From positions 432,629,877 to 432,693,876 of the forward strand of contig NC_092875.1 of assembly GCF_028372415.1 (NCBI RefSeq): a stretch of DNA of 64,000 nucleotides. Direction: 5' to 3'. This DNA is from Notamacropus eugenii. Lineage: Eukaryota; Chordata; Mammalia; Diprotodontia; Macropodidae. The notes under the pieces were generated by a model. It was not told the DNA's origin and did not search any database. It saw nothing but the letters and a program-made list of their open reading frames with translations. Shown here in pieces: positions 22,140 to 35,200 of the stretch (the stretch's first letter is position 1; every line of letters begins with the position of its first letter). The translations under genes and the position numbers were made by a program.

Positions 22140-22661
22140 ACCAACATAAGCGACTGATGCTTCTGTCACTTGCGGTTTTATTGATGTCTTTTGTTGTATG
22201 TTATTTGCATTTACAGTTGCTCTGACTTTGCAACAAAGTAACACTAACACTGACTTCATGCGAGAGGGAATGCAACATTTTGTATCTGTAGCACGCTCCT
22301 TTCTAGTTTAAGACAAACAAACAAACAGAAAAGGAATCGATTATCTCCCCTTTCCACGTAACCCAGGGAGGAGGAAAAACAGAAGAAAAAGTAAATTTTT
22401 TGGAACAAAAATGCATAGTCAAGTCCAACAACTTTCCTTGCTTCTTTGACTTTTCGGGGGAGGGGCGGAAGCAGGGAATTCTCCCCCACCCCCCTTGTCT
22501 TTAAAGGCAGAAAAACCTTTCTGTATTTTTGGTGTTTTTTTGTGTTTTTGGATGTGGCTCTCTCTCGTCCTCCTGCGAGGCTCCTTGTGCAAGGGAGAAG
22601 CTCAATAAAGATTTCATTCATTCATTCATTCATTCATTCATTCATTCATTCATTCATTCAA
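22140..22661 (+). other. Unassigned stretch ending in an AATAAA and (CATT)n
   Basis: Contains tccttgtgcaagggagaagc then tcaataaagatttc and an array of about 12 CATT units (22615-22661). The AATAAA next to a short-repeat run resembles the R/U5 part of some LTRs, but no TG/CA ends or target duplication could be set, so this stays a weak suggestion. The array itself is certain. Confidence 0.3.
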
Positions 22662-23029
22662 TGAAAATCTCTTAAGCGACTGCAGCTTTTGCAGCTGGGA
22701 CGTCTGCTTGGTTTCGGTTCCGAGGATCTGGGTTAGATTGGCTGGGTCTGGGTGATTTTCTCCCCTGCGGAGGAAGGGCGGAGGATTCCCAAGAAATTCG
22801 TGAACTAGGCCCTCTGGGAGGCCTTCGTATCCCCAGGGCGGCTTCATCCTTCCGCTTCTCTCTGCTTGCCCCGATGCATTTCACTCCCCGAGAGCAGGGA
22901 GTTGCACCCAAACCGCGGTGTGGGGGTGTGAGGGCGTGGGGGAGGGGGGGGTCTACAGACTGGGATGGGGAGGGGGCTTAGTTCCTCTTTCCGGAAATTC
23001 TCTTCAGTTTCCCTTCCCCCTGAACGAAC

Positions 23030-23122
23030 ATGGCGGCTGAGGCGTCAGTTGCCCTCACCTCTTGTCCAATGGAGCTCGGATTCGGCGATGAATTATTGGG
23101 CGACCGGGGCGGGGCCAGCTGA
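23030..23122 (+). other. Candidate upstream ORF in the NARS1 leader (30 codons)
   Basis: ATG at 23030 (context aacATGg, favourable at -3 and +4) opens a 30-codon frame starting MAAEASVALTS and stopping at TGA 23120-23122. It would regulate translation only if transcription starts upstream of 23030, which is not known. The ATG coincides with the YY1-type motif, so it may equally be promoter sequence. Confidence 0.35.
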
Positions 23123-23127
23123 TGCAA
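23120..23127 (+). promoter_or_regulatory. NARS1: C/EBP-ATF response element (CARE)
   Basis: tgatgcaac fits the TGATGNAAN consensus bound by ATF4-C/EBP heterodimers. Many cytosolic aminoacyl-tRNA synthetase genes are ATF4 targets under amino-acid limitation. It lies 89 bp before the NARS1 start codon and 4 bp after a GC box. Confidence 0.6.
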
Positions 23128-23215
23128 CACACGGGACGCGGGGTTGTGCGGGAAGGTTCGGCCGCTGCCCCTGTAGCTGCTGCACGTTGCGTGGAGGGTT
23201 CGAGGCTGGGTTGAA

Positions 23216-23258
23216 ATGGCTCTGGAGGTGACCCACGCGGTGGCCGGGCTCGGACTGC
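23216..23258 (+). CDS. NARS1: NARS1 coding exon 1
   Basis: ATG at 23216 (context ttgaaATGg: A at -3 and G at +4), then 14 codons and one base, ending at donor ctgc|gtgagt in phase 1. This donor is the only one that keeps exon 2 in frame. It encodes [14 protein letters not shown] and the first base of Arg15. No homology to the 4-residue human exon 1 except a possible GLG/A-type match at the end. Confidence 0.85.
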
Positions 23259-26200
23259 GTGAGTGCGGGGCCCGGGACGAGCGGAGCTGCCCGTCGAGAT
23301 TTCCGGAGAAGCCGGAACAACGCGGGCATCCGCTGCCCTGGGACGCGGGGAGCCCTGTGGTGTTGGCCCACTTTGGGCCTGAACGTCCGCGGCTGGGGCC
23401 GGGCCGAACCGAACCCGGGGCCTCTGCCGGGGCTGCCTGCTCCAGCTCATTTTGATGCACATCTCCACCCCCTTGCCTCCTCTAACATCCCCCATAACCG
23501 ACAATTAATAGTTAATATTAATAATTAACAATTTACTAAGCTAGGTCCTGGCCTCCACGTGGACTCGTGATTAATACCAGAAATGTTTAGTCTTAGGTTT
23601 TTGTGTTTATAACATGGCCAGATTTGTAGCAGAAATGTGTCGTCACGTGGTGGGACGGTGGAGTTTTTCCTTATGTCAATGGGATTCTAGATTTAAATCT
23701 GCGCAGGACTTCACAGATCTTCTGGTTCTGACACTCTTAACTTTTTTTGTGTCCTGGACACCTTTGGTAATCTGGGACCTCACAGGACCCCTTCTCAGAG
23801 TAGCTTTTCCTTAATACAAGGTACAGTAAAATACATAGAATTGTAAAGGAAACCAATTATATGGAAATATAGTCAGCAGGATATATTTTTAAAAAGCAAG
23901 TTCATGGACCCCAGGTTAAGCAGCCCTGATTTAGCTTCCGGTTTTATTTTTTCTTATTTTTCAGTTAGCAAGCATTTTATTTTCTTTCCCTCTCACCTTA
24001 GCCTCTTTAAAAGAAAAACCCATGTAACAAATATTTGCAGTTAAGCAAAACAGATTTCCATGTCCAAAAATGTTAGGTCTCATTCTGCATTTTTGAGGCC
24101 ATAACCTCATTGTTAGAAAATGGTTGACCTAGTTCATTAACTGTCTTCTGGAATCATGGTTTGATCATTTTACTGAAAGGAGTTCTTAAGTCTTTAAAAG
24201 TTGTCTTTCAGTGTGACTCTTGTGTAAATTATTCTCCTAGCTTAGTTCACCGCACTCTATACATATGTTTTTGTACTAAACCAGTCTTCCTAGGTTTTCC
24301 TGAACGTGCTTCAGTACTAATTCCATCACATTAACATGGTGATTTTTTTTTCAACCATTTCCTGATTGGCAGTTTCCATTTCTTTAAGTGTTTTTCAGTT
24401 TGGAAATTAAGAAAGGACTCCCCCAGAAAGGTTAAGTGCCTTCTCAGTATCATTAAGCCAAAGACCTAGTAGGAACAGTGTCAGAATTTGAACTCAAGTC
24501 CTCAGATTCCACATCCAGCATTCATCCCAGTATACCAGGATACAGATAGCATTTAAATGTAAAGGTTTTGTTAAAGAATGAGGTGGTCTAATGTTGTTAT
24601 ACTAAATACTTGGTCATTTTTCAGTCAGTGCTGTACTTGTAAATGGCAGCATATCTTCTATTAAATTCATAAAGGCAACAAAGAAGTTAATACATTTGGA
24701 GTTAGTACCTGGTAACCTGAGAGAACTGTTGACATAGTTTAAGTATGGATTCCTTTTTTTTTGTTAACAGGGGAACTCTACGTCTCAGATAGAGAGGGGA
24801 GTGATGCAACTGGTGATGGAACAAAAGAGAAACCTTTTAAAACAGGCCTAAAGGTATTATCTCCCTTCTCACTTAAAACTGAGTGATAGCTCACACAGTG
24901 TTGTAGTAGAAGAAGTGAAGTCAGGAAAGTCCTGGATTCAAATATTGACTCCAGTACTTAGCAGTTGCATGACCTCAGCCAAATCTCTTAATCTCTCTGA
25001 TCTATAACTTTGCAGGGTTGTTTTGGAAATCGAATGAAATAATATATGTGAAACACTTTATAAACTTTGAGGCACCATATAAGGAGATATATGGATGAGT
25101 AAGAATCAGACCCTAGCTCAGTACCTTCAGAATTTTGTCACCTTCAGCATGGACCTCTTCTTTATGCCTGATTTAGTTCAGCAGTTTTTCCTCATCTTAC
25201 TTTTATTTAATGTCATTTCCACTACTTCATGTAGCACATGTGGGACTGTGATCATTTGAGTCCAAATCAGTATGTGCATGGTGATTATAAAAGTCTTTAT
25301 TTTTTTCAGTAAAGAGTTACCATTTCGTTTTGATCCTTAAATGCCTTTAGGGTGATGTGGCTTAGTTGACTCTCCGTGCTTTCTTTAAACTTGTTTTGCT
25401 TTCAGTTGCTTCTTAATGGTTTTAAAATTTTTAAAAAGTTTTTATTTTTTTTTATATATATATTGTTTTTTATTATTTTTTAGCCTGTATTACAGTCTTC
25501 TACTTTAATGACTCACCATGTCTTGGAGGTGAGCTTAGGTTCCTGATGGGCCTGCCTTTGACGCTTGAACTCTGGCATTATCTGCCAGGACACAGTCTTG
25601 CTAAAGTCTGTCTGCTTCTCAAGGACCAACCTAAGTTGAGTTTAGAGATGCTTAGCCAGCCTTTTAGTGATGAACTTTTTGGATGGGCTGTCCATGAAAA
25701 GAGGACATATGTAATGATTAATAATATATGTATATATATGTATAATATATGTATATACATATACACATATACATATATACATACACACACCTATATACAT
25801 ACATGATCTAGTCTGGCTGCATTTCTCACCTTTGTTCACTTTAGTGCCATTTTTACTAATTCCACAATTACTTGAGGTTCTCTGATGTTAAGGTCCAGGT
25901 GCAGTGGTTTCACTATCCTTGCTGGAGAAATCAATCAGCAAGCATTTATTAAGCACCTTCTATGTGCCAGGCACCATGGGAGCTACTAGGGATGGAAGTA
26001 CAAAGATTAAAACCCTATTTACAAGGAGATTACAATTTAATTGGGTAAAGCAGTTGAAATAATTTTTGCAAATCTTTTCCATTTCTTTTGTCCTATTTCT
26101 CTTTTCATCTTTAGATGCCTTGGGATGACTGCTTAATTGGATATCTTATCAAACTTCTTTTAGACTGACTTCTCCCTCTGCTGTTTCTCTTTACTTTATG

Positions 26201-29200
26201 AAACTACAGTGCTCATAATCATCAACTTCTAAGATTTTACAGATGGGTTTACATTCTAGCTTGTTATTGTTTTTGACAGCCATCTCTACGTTTAGCAAAT
26301 GAGGCAGATATTTTCTGACTAAGACACTATCTGGGCCCATTTGATCTTGTAATAATTACATTGGTTTAACTTTTAGGTGAAATTATTATAGTCAGTGTTC
26401 ACATCATTTCTGTTGGCCATTTTCTGGTTTCAATGCACTTCCATTGTACAATATTTTCGTCAATATTCTTGTTTATTATAAATTCTGGTCTTAACTCTAA
26501 TGATTTGATGATCTGACTACACAACAGACTTAGGGATAACTCCTACTCTTCAGTAATTTTTTTCCTGTCTTAAAATGTATCCTATTTTATTATTTGTGAC
26601 TTTTGCTTAGCATGTTCAGCACCAACTGATTATTTGTTTTGAAGAAAGTATTCATGATATACAAACAACAAAACTTCTATGTAATATTTTAGGCTTTTTT
26701 TTCCTTTCATTTCTTCCTTCTGAATCTTACTTTCTCATATTTCTCCCCATCCTTATCTCTTCCCTACATTTGATTTTTTTGTCACCAAGTGTCAGAGTAA
26801 ATGTTGATTTGATTTGGAGGGCCTTGTCAAGTTTTTCATTGAATTTCTCTACCAATTTATCTACAGCAACTGATAATGTTATATAACTTTAAATTACTAT
26901 TTTCATGTTTGTCTCTTTGTAAATACTTATCAGTACTGCAATATGGGATGCCTGGTATCCCACGAAATCTTACTTCTTATAGTTTGGGAATATACAATAA
27001 AAACTACTTTGCTAATTCAACTCCCTTCTTTGCATATCCAAGAAGTATCTGTAAGTCATCCTGCATTGTCCTTCTTTCCAGTTTCCATTTATAGCAAGAA
27101 TGTTAAAATTAATAGGATTAACCTCTTCCAATAATAAGTCCACACACGTCATTGAAAAATTTGCATTTAGAGTGCCAACAGTCAAATTAAAGTGGATGAT
27201 CTATGTGATTCTTAGCATCCTCTACACCTTTTCCTTCCATTCTACCACAGGTAACTACAGAAAAAGAAGGATGCCCTACAGGACCTACGGCCATTTTTTT
27301 ATTTTTTCATAGTTTATGGGTTGCCAAGGCTAAAATAGCTTTGTTACTAGATGACCACCTTGTGGATGACATGCCCACAAGCAGTAGTTATTCACGAAAT
27401 TCTAGACTTCAGAGTATTGCTCTGCCCCACTGTAGTATCTCAGCCTGTTACCACAGTCTCGTTAGTGAGGAGAGTCAAGTTTTTGTATAATATGCCTAGT
27501 ATAGGAATTAGGTATAGCACTCTCCAAACCACCTACAGATGATTCAATAGATGCCTGTCAAAGTAGTTTTTCTAATTATATTTGTGTGTGTGTATATGTC
27601 TGTGTCTCTGAGCACCTGCACATTTATTTATTTATTTCTAGGCCTTTTGTTCATCCCACATTAAGATTGCAATGTTGGCTTTATTCAGTTAAAACTCTCA
27701 TGTCCTGGGTAGTAAGGACAATTAGGTTCTAGTCAGGTCTTGGGTAAATTGTGTCAATCAGAACTATAACCATAACGTACATATACGTATATATTTTTTA
27801 ATGTAGCAAAGATACTGTGCTGTTAAAATAACAGTTTTACAACTTGTTGCTTCTCAAAGCTCTTACTGTTCTGAGATTTTATCTCTGACTGATTGACAAG
27901 ACTTGATTAGGCCTGACTTAGCATCTGAGTGTCTTTACTTCCTAAGAGAGTTAAGCAAGTTTTCATTGGATAAGGCCAACCCTGCAATTTTAGAATGGAA
28001 TTTCCATAAAGATTCGGAAAGATCACAAATTGGTACAGCTAGAAAGGCCACTGTCCTTATGATAGGAGTCTATGGATTTCTTCCTGAATCATTCTCCTGA
28101 AGGGCTGAAAAGAATTTCAGTGAAGTGAAGAATTTAGCTAATTATGTATAAATTCAATTAAAAATACTAAACAAATACTAGATGCAAAAATTGTACTAGA
28201 TTCTGGTGATCACAAAGAAACTATCTTTTACCCCCAGGCTAGGGATTGGAGCTGTGATTTTATTGGTATTAGGAAACTCCCTCTAATCAAACATGTTGAC
28301 AATTTACGTATAGTAAAGAATCTTATAGAGTTGCCTAGAGCACTGAATGCCCAAAGTTACCTTGTCAGTAGTTATCAGAAGCAGGACTTCCTCGCTCTGA
28401 AGCCAGTTTTCTGTCGATGGCACCACACTTTGTGCCCCACAAGGTATATATATTACAAGGTAGGGAATAGTGGAAACAAAGAGATCCCCTGATCAGTGGC
28501 TTTGGGGGGGAAGAATTGGGGAAGAATTCATTTTGACTTGGAAGCATCTGAGAAGGCCAGGTGGGATACCTGGTACCTGACCTTAGCTTTGGAGGAAGGA
28601 AAGAGATCTGAAAGCTAGGGATGGGGGTGGGACAGTCACTGGGAATGACCCAGGCATGGAAGTGACATGTGGAGGGAAGAACTCATGGTCCTGCTTGATT
28701 GAAAGCTAGTTATACCCGAAGGTGGGGTCAAGGGAGACGAAGGGACAGATAATATGAATTATTCCTGGAAAGGTCAGATTGGGCCAGATTTTGGAGACCT
28801 TTAAATGTGAGGCTGAGGAGATTGTATTTTATCCTAGTCTTAGCAGGGCAGTGACATGGTCAAATCTGTGCTTTAGGAAGGTTATTTTGGCAGCTTTATG
28901 AGTGATGGATTGGAGAAGAGAGGGGGATTAAAAGGTTGCTGCAGAGTCCAGGTGAGTGATGATAAGAGTCAGAACCAGAATGGTTGTGTGAGATGGCAGT
29001 GGAGGGTGGGAGGGAGAAAAGAGAATGGGAGGGAGAAGATGTTTTCTAAGTAAACTCCACAGAACTTGGCACCTGATTAGACACAATAATAGGGAAAGGA
29101 CAAAAAAAATCAAAGGTCACACCAGTGTTTCAGACTTGATGGTCACTTTTGGAATTCTGATTATTGGAAGGAAGACACTTTGTGTTTCTTTATTGTCTTA

Positions 29201-32200
29201 AAAGCAGTTATTTGTTTGAGATTTTTCAGAAATGTTTAAATCTGTTCTCCAGGTAGTTGAGGTTGCTAGATGAAACATCTTTAAATAAGTGAGATGTTTG
29301 TACAATTCCAAATAAAGAGACAGTCTGGTAGGGCGGAAAGGGTGGAATTCTCAGGGTTTTAAATCCTATATGTCCGTTGTCATTTAATCTTTTTAAGCCA
29401 GAAGTTTTTCATCTTGGGATAATAATAACCATAGTACTTAATTTCATTGAGTTGTTTTTAGAATAAATAGATGTAGTGTACATGCAACATTTTGTAATTC
29501 TTAAAACCCTTACTTAAATATCAGCTGGTACTCTATAAACTTTATATCAGGAATATTATATCTGATGTTATAAATCTCTTGTTATTTTTTAAGGCTTTGA
29601 TGACAGCAGGAAAGGAACCATTTCCTACCATTTATGTGGATTCACAAAAAGAAAATGAGGTTGAGTATCTTAACATTCTGTCAATTTTTTCATTTTAGGA
29701 GTAATTAAACCTACTAATAGACCTTGCAAATAAATTTGCTTGTTTTTCTCTTTTTAGAGATGGGATATTATTTCCAAGTCACAGCTGAAGAATATTAAAA
29801 AAATATGGCACAGGGAACAAATGAAGAATGAATCCCGAGATAAAAAAGAAGTAAGTAAAGAATGAGATGTCATTTTTTTTCCCTTCAGTTTGGCAGGTAG
29901 AAGCAATTTTCTGACAAGGTACTTTATCTTTACCATTAGGCAGAAGACAATTTAAGACGAGAGAAAAACCTGGAGGAAGCAAAGAAGATTACTATTAAAC
30001 AGGATCCAAATCTTCCAGAGGCAGAATGTGTAAGCAGACAGATTGTTTCATGTTTTTTGGGCTTAAAAACAAAGATTCTCGTGCAACGAAAGAATTTTTG
30101 TATGTTCAGTGTTATGAAGGGAATGTAACTGATAAAATACTCCTTTGAAGTAGTTTTCCTTGTTGGCTCTTTAGGCATGGGAAAAGACAGTTTTTGAGTT
30201 AAAAAATACTTTATCATTTAATAAGCAGCATACCTGATTTAGAGGCACACAGAATCAAATTGCTTTGATTCTATTTGAGTTCTTTATTTCTTCACTGTTT
30301 ATAGTGCTACTGCCCTCTCCAGTGTTGCTAATGACCTTATTATTGCCAAATCCAAAGACCTCTTTTCAATTGATGCTGAATTCAGGAGAAAGCAAATAGA
30401 CAGATTTAGGTGGAACAAAGAGTGTTGTGGAGGGGAGTAATATGATATAAGCCTGGACAGGTGGCTTGGAAGCCTGGTTATGGGGGCTTTAAATGGCCAG
30501 CTTAGGAGTTGGCATTTTGTCCAAGAAGCAGCCAGAAACCACTGAAGAATTTTGAGCAGGGGACTGACATGATCAGACTAGGAAATGTCATTTTGGTGGC
30601 TGTGTGAAAAATGAATTGGAGAGGAGAGAGACTGGAGACAAGGAGACCAATCAGGAGGCTAAAACAATGTCCCTCTTAAGAAATCATGAGGATTTGACCT
30701 GGAGAGGAGGCTGCGTGAGCAGCCAAAAGGAAATGAATGGGAGATATGTTGTGGAGGTAGATGTGAAAGCTCAGCAGCCCATGGAAAATAAGAGTAGGTT
30801 GCTTGGAGGGGAGGATGACTGACTGAGGTGGGAATCCCAGATGGTTAGAAGTCTGCTCGTGACTTAACAGAACTAGACAGAATCTAGACAGAAGGAAGCT
30901 AATGGGTTTCCTTTGTACTCGTTGAGTTTGAGTTATCAATTGGACATTTTGGTGTAGATGAGTATTTCTCACCTCCTTCTCATTTCCTACTCTTCAACCT
31001 AAGCTATTATAATAACCTCATATTATTTTGGTCTCTTCCCTCCTTTCATCCTTAACACGTTCAGCCAAGTCATCATCATAACACGTACTGTTTGGTCATG
31101 TTCACACAAAGCTCTTCATTGGCTTCCCATTGTTTGCTGGCTGTTATTCTGGGGTTCAAGGCTACCTTTTCAAGTATTGTTTCACATTATTGCCCTAATG
31201 TACTTCTATGTTGGGGCAGGTAGGTGATGAAGGGGATATAGAGTGCTAGGCCTAGGATCGGGAAAACTCATCTTCAAGTTCCAGTCTGGCCTATCTTGTA
31301 AACAAACTGGATTACCCCCTCTCAGGCTTTATTGTTCTTGACTCTCCTTTTTCTGTATCTTTACTCATGCCATGCCAGTGTAGGCGTCAGGAGGACCTGA
31401 GTTCAAGTCTCACCTCAGACACTTGACACTCACTAGCTGTGTGACCTTGGGCAAGTCGCTTAACCCCAGTTGCCTCATCCTGGGTCATCTCCATCCATCC
31501 TGATGAATAGCTGGTCACTGGATTCAGATGGCTCTGGAGGAGAAGTGAGGCTGGTGACCTGCACAACCCTCCCTTACTCAAAACAAAGTGAAGTGCAAGC
31601 CATGTCATCATTTCTCTGATGGCATGGACTTCTTCAGCAACAAAGGACAAACACAAAGCAGGGTCCAAACCTGGAGTGAAATTCCTTTCAACCTTTTCTT
31701 CCACTCTAGTCTCTTCGTTGGTCACTGCCTTTTTTTAAGGCCATTTCTTTTCCATGAAGCCTCCTTTGACTGCTCCATCCTCCTAAGCTGAAAGTGATCA
31801 CTTCTCTGCATAAAATTTTTTAGTGTTTTACCTAGATTTGTTAGCACTTAGTCTCCCTTGTTTCATCTTGGCATCTCTGTTCCCTAGCACCTTCCTTTTC
31901 ACATAGTAGGTGTTTTTCAGAATTTGATTGAATTTCACTCTGCTTGCTATATAATTGATTTTTACATAGTGGGCTAAAGGAATGTGTATAATTAAGTATA
32001 AGTTTCTTCTCATTTTTCTCTCTAGTTAGGAGCTAATCTCCTAGGCTCACCCCCTGGGTTTCCCTGGAACCTTACTCTTCTGCTTCATAAATTAAAAATC
32101 CCTTTTGTACACACTTTGCCTCTACACTTTCCCATACCTGCAGGTCCTGTAAATAAGATTCTAGCTGCCCCTTCTGGGATCGTTCATTCCTAAGTCTGAT

Positions 32201-35200
32201 TAGCTCAGTGATATCAAAGAAGAGGTTGACCAAGAGTTGAGATTTTTGGTGCTTCAATGAGTAAATTCTTCTCTTTTATAGTGTCAGGGAAGAGAAGTAG
32301 TACAAAACCATTTTTGTCATCTGGTCAATTCAGGGAAGAAACATTCACATTTGGGAATCTGTTGCAAATATGATCCATATGGCTGACATTCCCAGAAGGC
32401 TTTGATTTTCTTCTTTATTCTGGATTAGAAATCGAGAACTAGATTTTAGTTCTTTCACAAATAACTTCTTATTGTTGTTATTATTTTATTTGTTTTCAGT
32501 GTTCCAAAATCACTTCTGTATATCTTAGATTTTTCCCCTCCCTCCCTCCTTTACCTCCTACTTCCCCACTCCCTCCCTGAGACAGCATACAATGTTATAT
32601 AGATTCTACACGTACATTCCTATTAAGTACATTTTCACCTTAGTCATGTTGCATAGAAGAATTAAAATGAATGGAAGAAATCATAAAACAAACCAAAACA
32701 TAATACAAAAGAAAATGACCTATTCTGCGATGGAGTTCCATAGTTCTTTCCCTGGATGTGGAAGGCATTTTGAGACCGTTGGGAATTATTTAAGCTGTTG
32801 CATTGCAATGAAGTACTAAGTCTACCAGAAAAATTCCTCACATGCTGTGGTTGTTGCTTCACAAGTAACTTTGTAACCTTAAGTAAAATTTCTGATGTTT
32901 CAGCTCTTATGTTTTGTGATCATAACCTCTCTGACTCAGTTTCATGATCTGTAAAATAGGGATAATATTTGCCTACCTTCCAGCAGGTATTGGGAGGATT
33001 GTTATGTGTTTCAGCTTTACAGATTGAGTCCCTGGGTTGAATCATTTTCTTTATTCTTTCTACCCTCTCTCACTTTTCTTTTGTGACCACTTTTCTAGTT
33101 GAATAAAGTAGTTTTAAATATAATTTCTGTTTTCTGACGTCCCAGACAACCCAGATGTTATGTTGATTATGGATTTTATGGTACTTATGATTCCATTGTC
33201 TGAATCATTGGTGGAAAGTAGAGTTGTGTGATAAATATTGGATTTTATTAATAAATTGTAATCCTTACTTGACAGGTAAAGATTCGTACTTTAGAAGCAC
33301 ATCGAGGCCAACGGGTGAAGGTGTTTGGCTGGGTCCACAGGTTACGTAGGCAAGGTAAGTTGATGTATCTTGTGTATTTTTAATTTAAAGCCTAGTAAAC
33401 TTATAGAGGTGAAGAACATCTCAGTATTTACTTAGAAACGGTGGTGATAGGCTAGTGCTTTGTGCTGTAGCTTGTCCCATGTTAAAGTCATCCCAGGTAA
33501 GTGGCCTCTTGCAGACTACGTTGATATTTTTCTTTTAGTATTTCCTTCTTTCTTCCTCTCCTCCTGCTCCCCCTTCCAAAAAAAGGGAGAATATTCTTTT
33601 TTCCTGTGTTTTTCCTTTTATCCAAGAGGCAAGGGTGAATTCATAGTGACTCCATTCCCCCTCCCTTGGGCTGACCTACTAATAAGTTCCTTTATGGTCC
33701 AAAGTCAAGAGATTGCTAGCTGTGCCCTTTGCTTCACCCTATGAGGTCAGGCAGGTCTTTACCGTCTTTGGGCCTCAGTTACATGTTGGACTAGATCAGG
33801 GCTTCTTAATGTGGAATCTCTGAACTTTAGAAAAATAATTTGATAACTGTATTTCAGTATAATGTTCTTCCTTGTAAGCCTGTGTATTTTCTGTATTTAA
33901 AAAATTATTCTGAGAAACTTCAGCAAGTTGCCACAGGAATCTATGACTTCAGAAGTCTGAACACTCCTGGACTCTGGGGGGATTTCAGAGATCCCTCCCA
34001 GCCGTGGTTCTAGGACCCTGTGATCCTGGACAGATTGCAGCTTCTCTGGGCTGTAGTTTCCTTATCTGTAAAATGAGGGGGTTGTTTACCCAGGGTCCAT
34101 GAATGCATTTTTAAAAAAATATTGATAGCTCAGTATAAAAAATGGAATTTCTTTGTAATTCTATGTATTTTATGTGCTTAAAAACCTTACTGTGAGAACA
34201 GATGCCTGACCTTTCCCATGCTGTCATGACACAAAAAAATGTTAATAGCTCCTAGGCTAGGATCACTGAATTTCCTTTCTCCTATACAGTTCTGTAAAAC
34301 TAACTTGATATGTGGTCTTGGTCATGTTATGTCATACTGTCCTGTGCCTCAGTTTATTACTCTTCTAGCTGTGAATGATAATTCCTGTGCCTTTTAATTA
34401 TTCTAAATTACGAGGTTATTTTGTTTTTAATGAGGGTCGCATACCATAATAGATGTAAAAATGCTTTGAAAACATTAAAAGCACTGATGATAATATAAAT
34501 ATGCACTTATTTCTCCAGAGGAAAGCTGAACAGTATGGTGAGCTTGATAAACTCATTATACTTTTGTATAGTTTGTATAAACTGCTACATAAAAGTTGAA
34601 TTATAAAGATCTTAATAGCATCTCTAAGAAAAAAAATTTCTTTTTTTTTTTTTTAGGGAAGAATTTAATGTTTCTCATATTAAGAGATGGTACAGGATAT
34701 CTTCAATGTGTCTTGTCAGATGAACTGGTAATTTTTCTTTTCTTCTAAAAATGGCCCATCTTTTTAAATATCCAAGTACTTTACTTTATTTGTGGCAGTT
34801 GGCAAAAGAATATCTTTCAGCTTTTTAGTAAATTATTTTTAAAACCTACAAATTTGAAAGGAAGACTTGAATGATACTTTACTGCTGAGGACCTAAGAAA
34901 TTACTTTGAATAATGGGTGTTGTCACAGTATGTCAATTTTCCCTTAAATCAAAGTTAATTAATTTCATTGTTTTAAATAGGAAATTTGAGGGTATCTATT
35001 GTATTGTTGCTTTGGGTTGTGAGTTATAATTTGTCCTTATAATTTGTGTCTGACTCTTTCCACAGTTTCTAGTCATATGTACCCTCACAGATTCCCTCCA
35101 GTAGAGATACATCTTGATTTTCCTCTTTAAAAAAAATTGTCTTTAACGTTAAAAATTTTGTGAAACATTAAGAGTAAAAGCATTATCTTCAGAATTTGAA

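Larger units (their letters stand above)
22960..23215 (+). promoter_or_regulatory. NARS1: NARS1 CpG-island promoter and 5' leader
   Basis: CpG-rich, no TATA box. Motifs in order: ETS-type tttccggaaat (22988-22998), YY1-type aacatggcggc (23027-23037), CCAAT (23066-23070), inverted CCAAT attgg (23095-23099), GC box ggggcggggcc (23106-23116), and a CARE tgatgcaa (23120-23127). The combination is typical of housekeeping genes with an amino-acid-stress input. The transcription start is not visible; it should lie in or just upstream of this interval. The CpG island continues through exon 1 to about 23450. Confidence 0.75.

Noticed and set aside
23228-23233. Alternative NARS1 exon 1 donor (gag|gtgacc)
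   Set aside because: Would leave phase 0 and put exon 2 out of frame (exon 2 needs phase 1).
22978-23528. Several open frames of 80-160 codons around NARS1 exon 1
   Set aside because: Same CpG-island effect. Only the short part 23216-23258 is supported as coding by splicing into exon 2.
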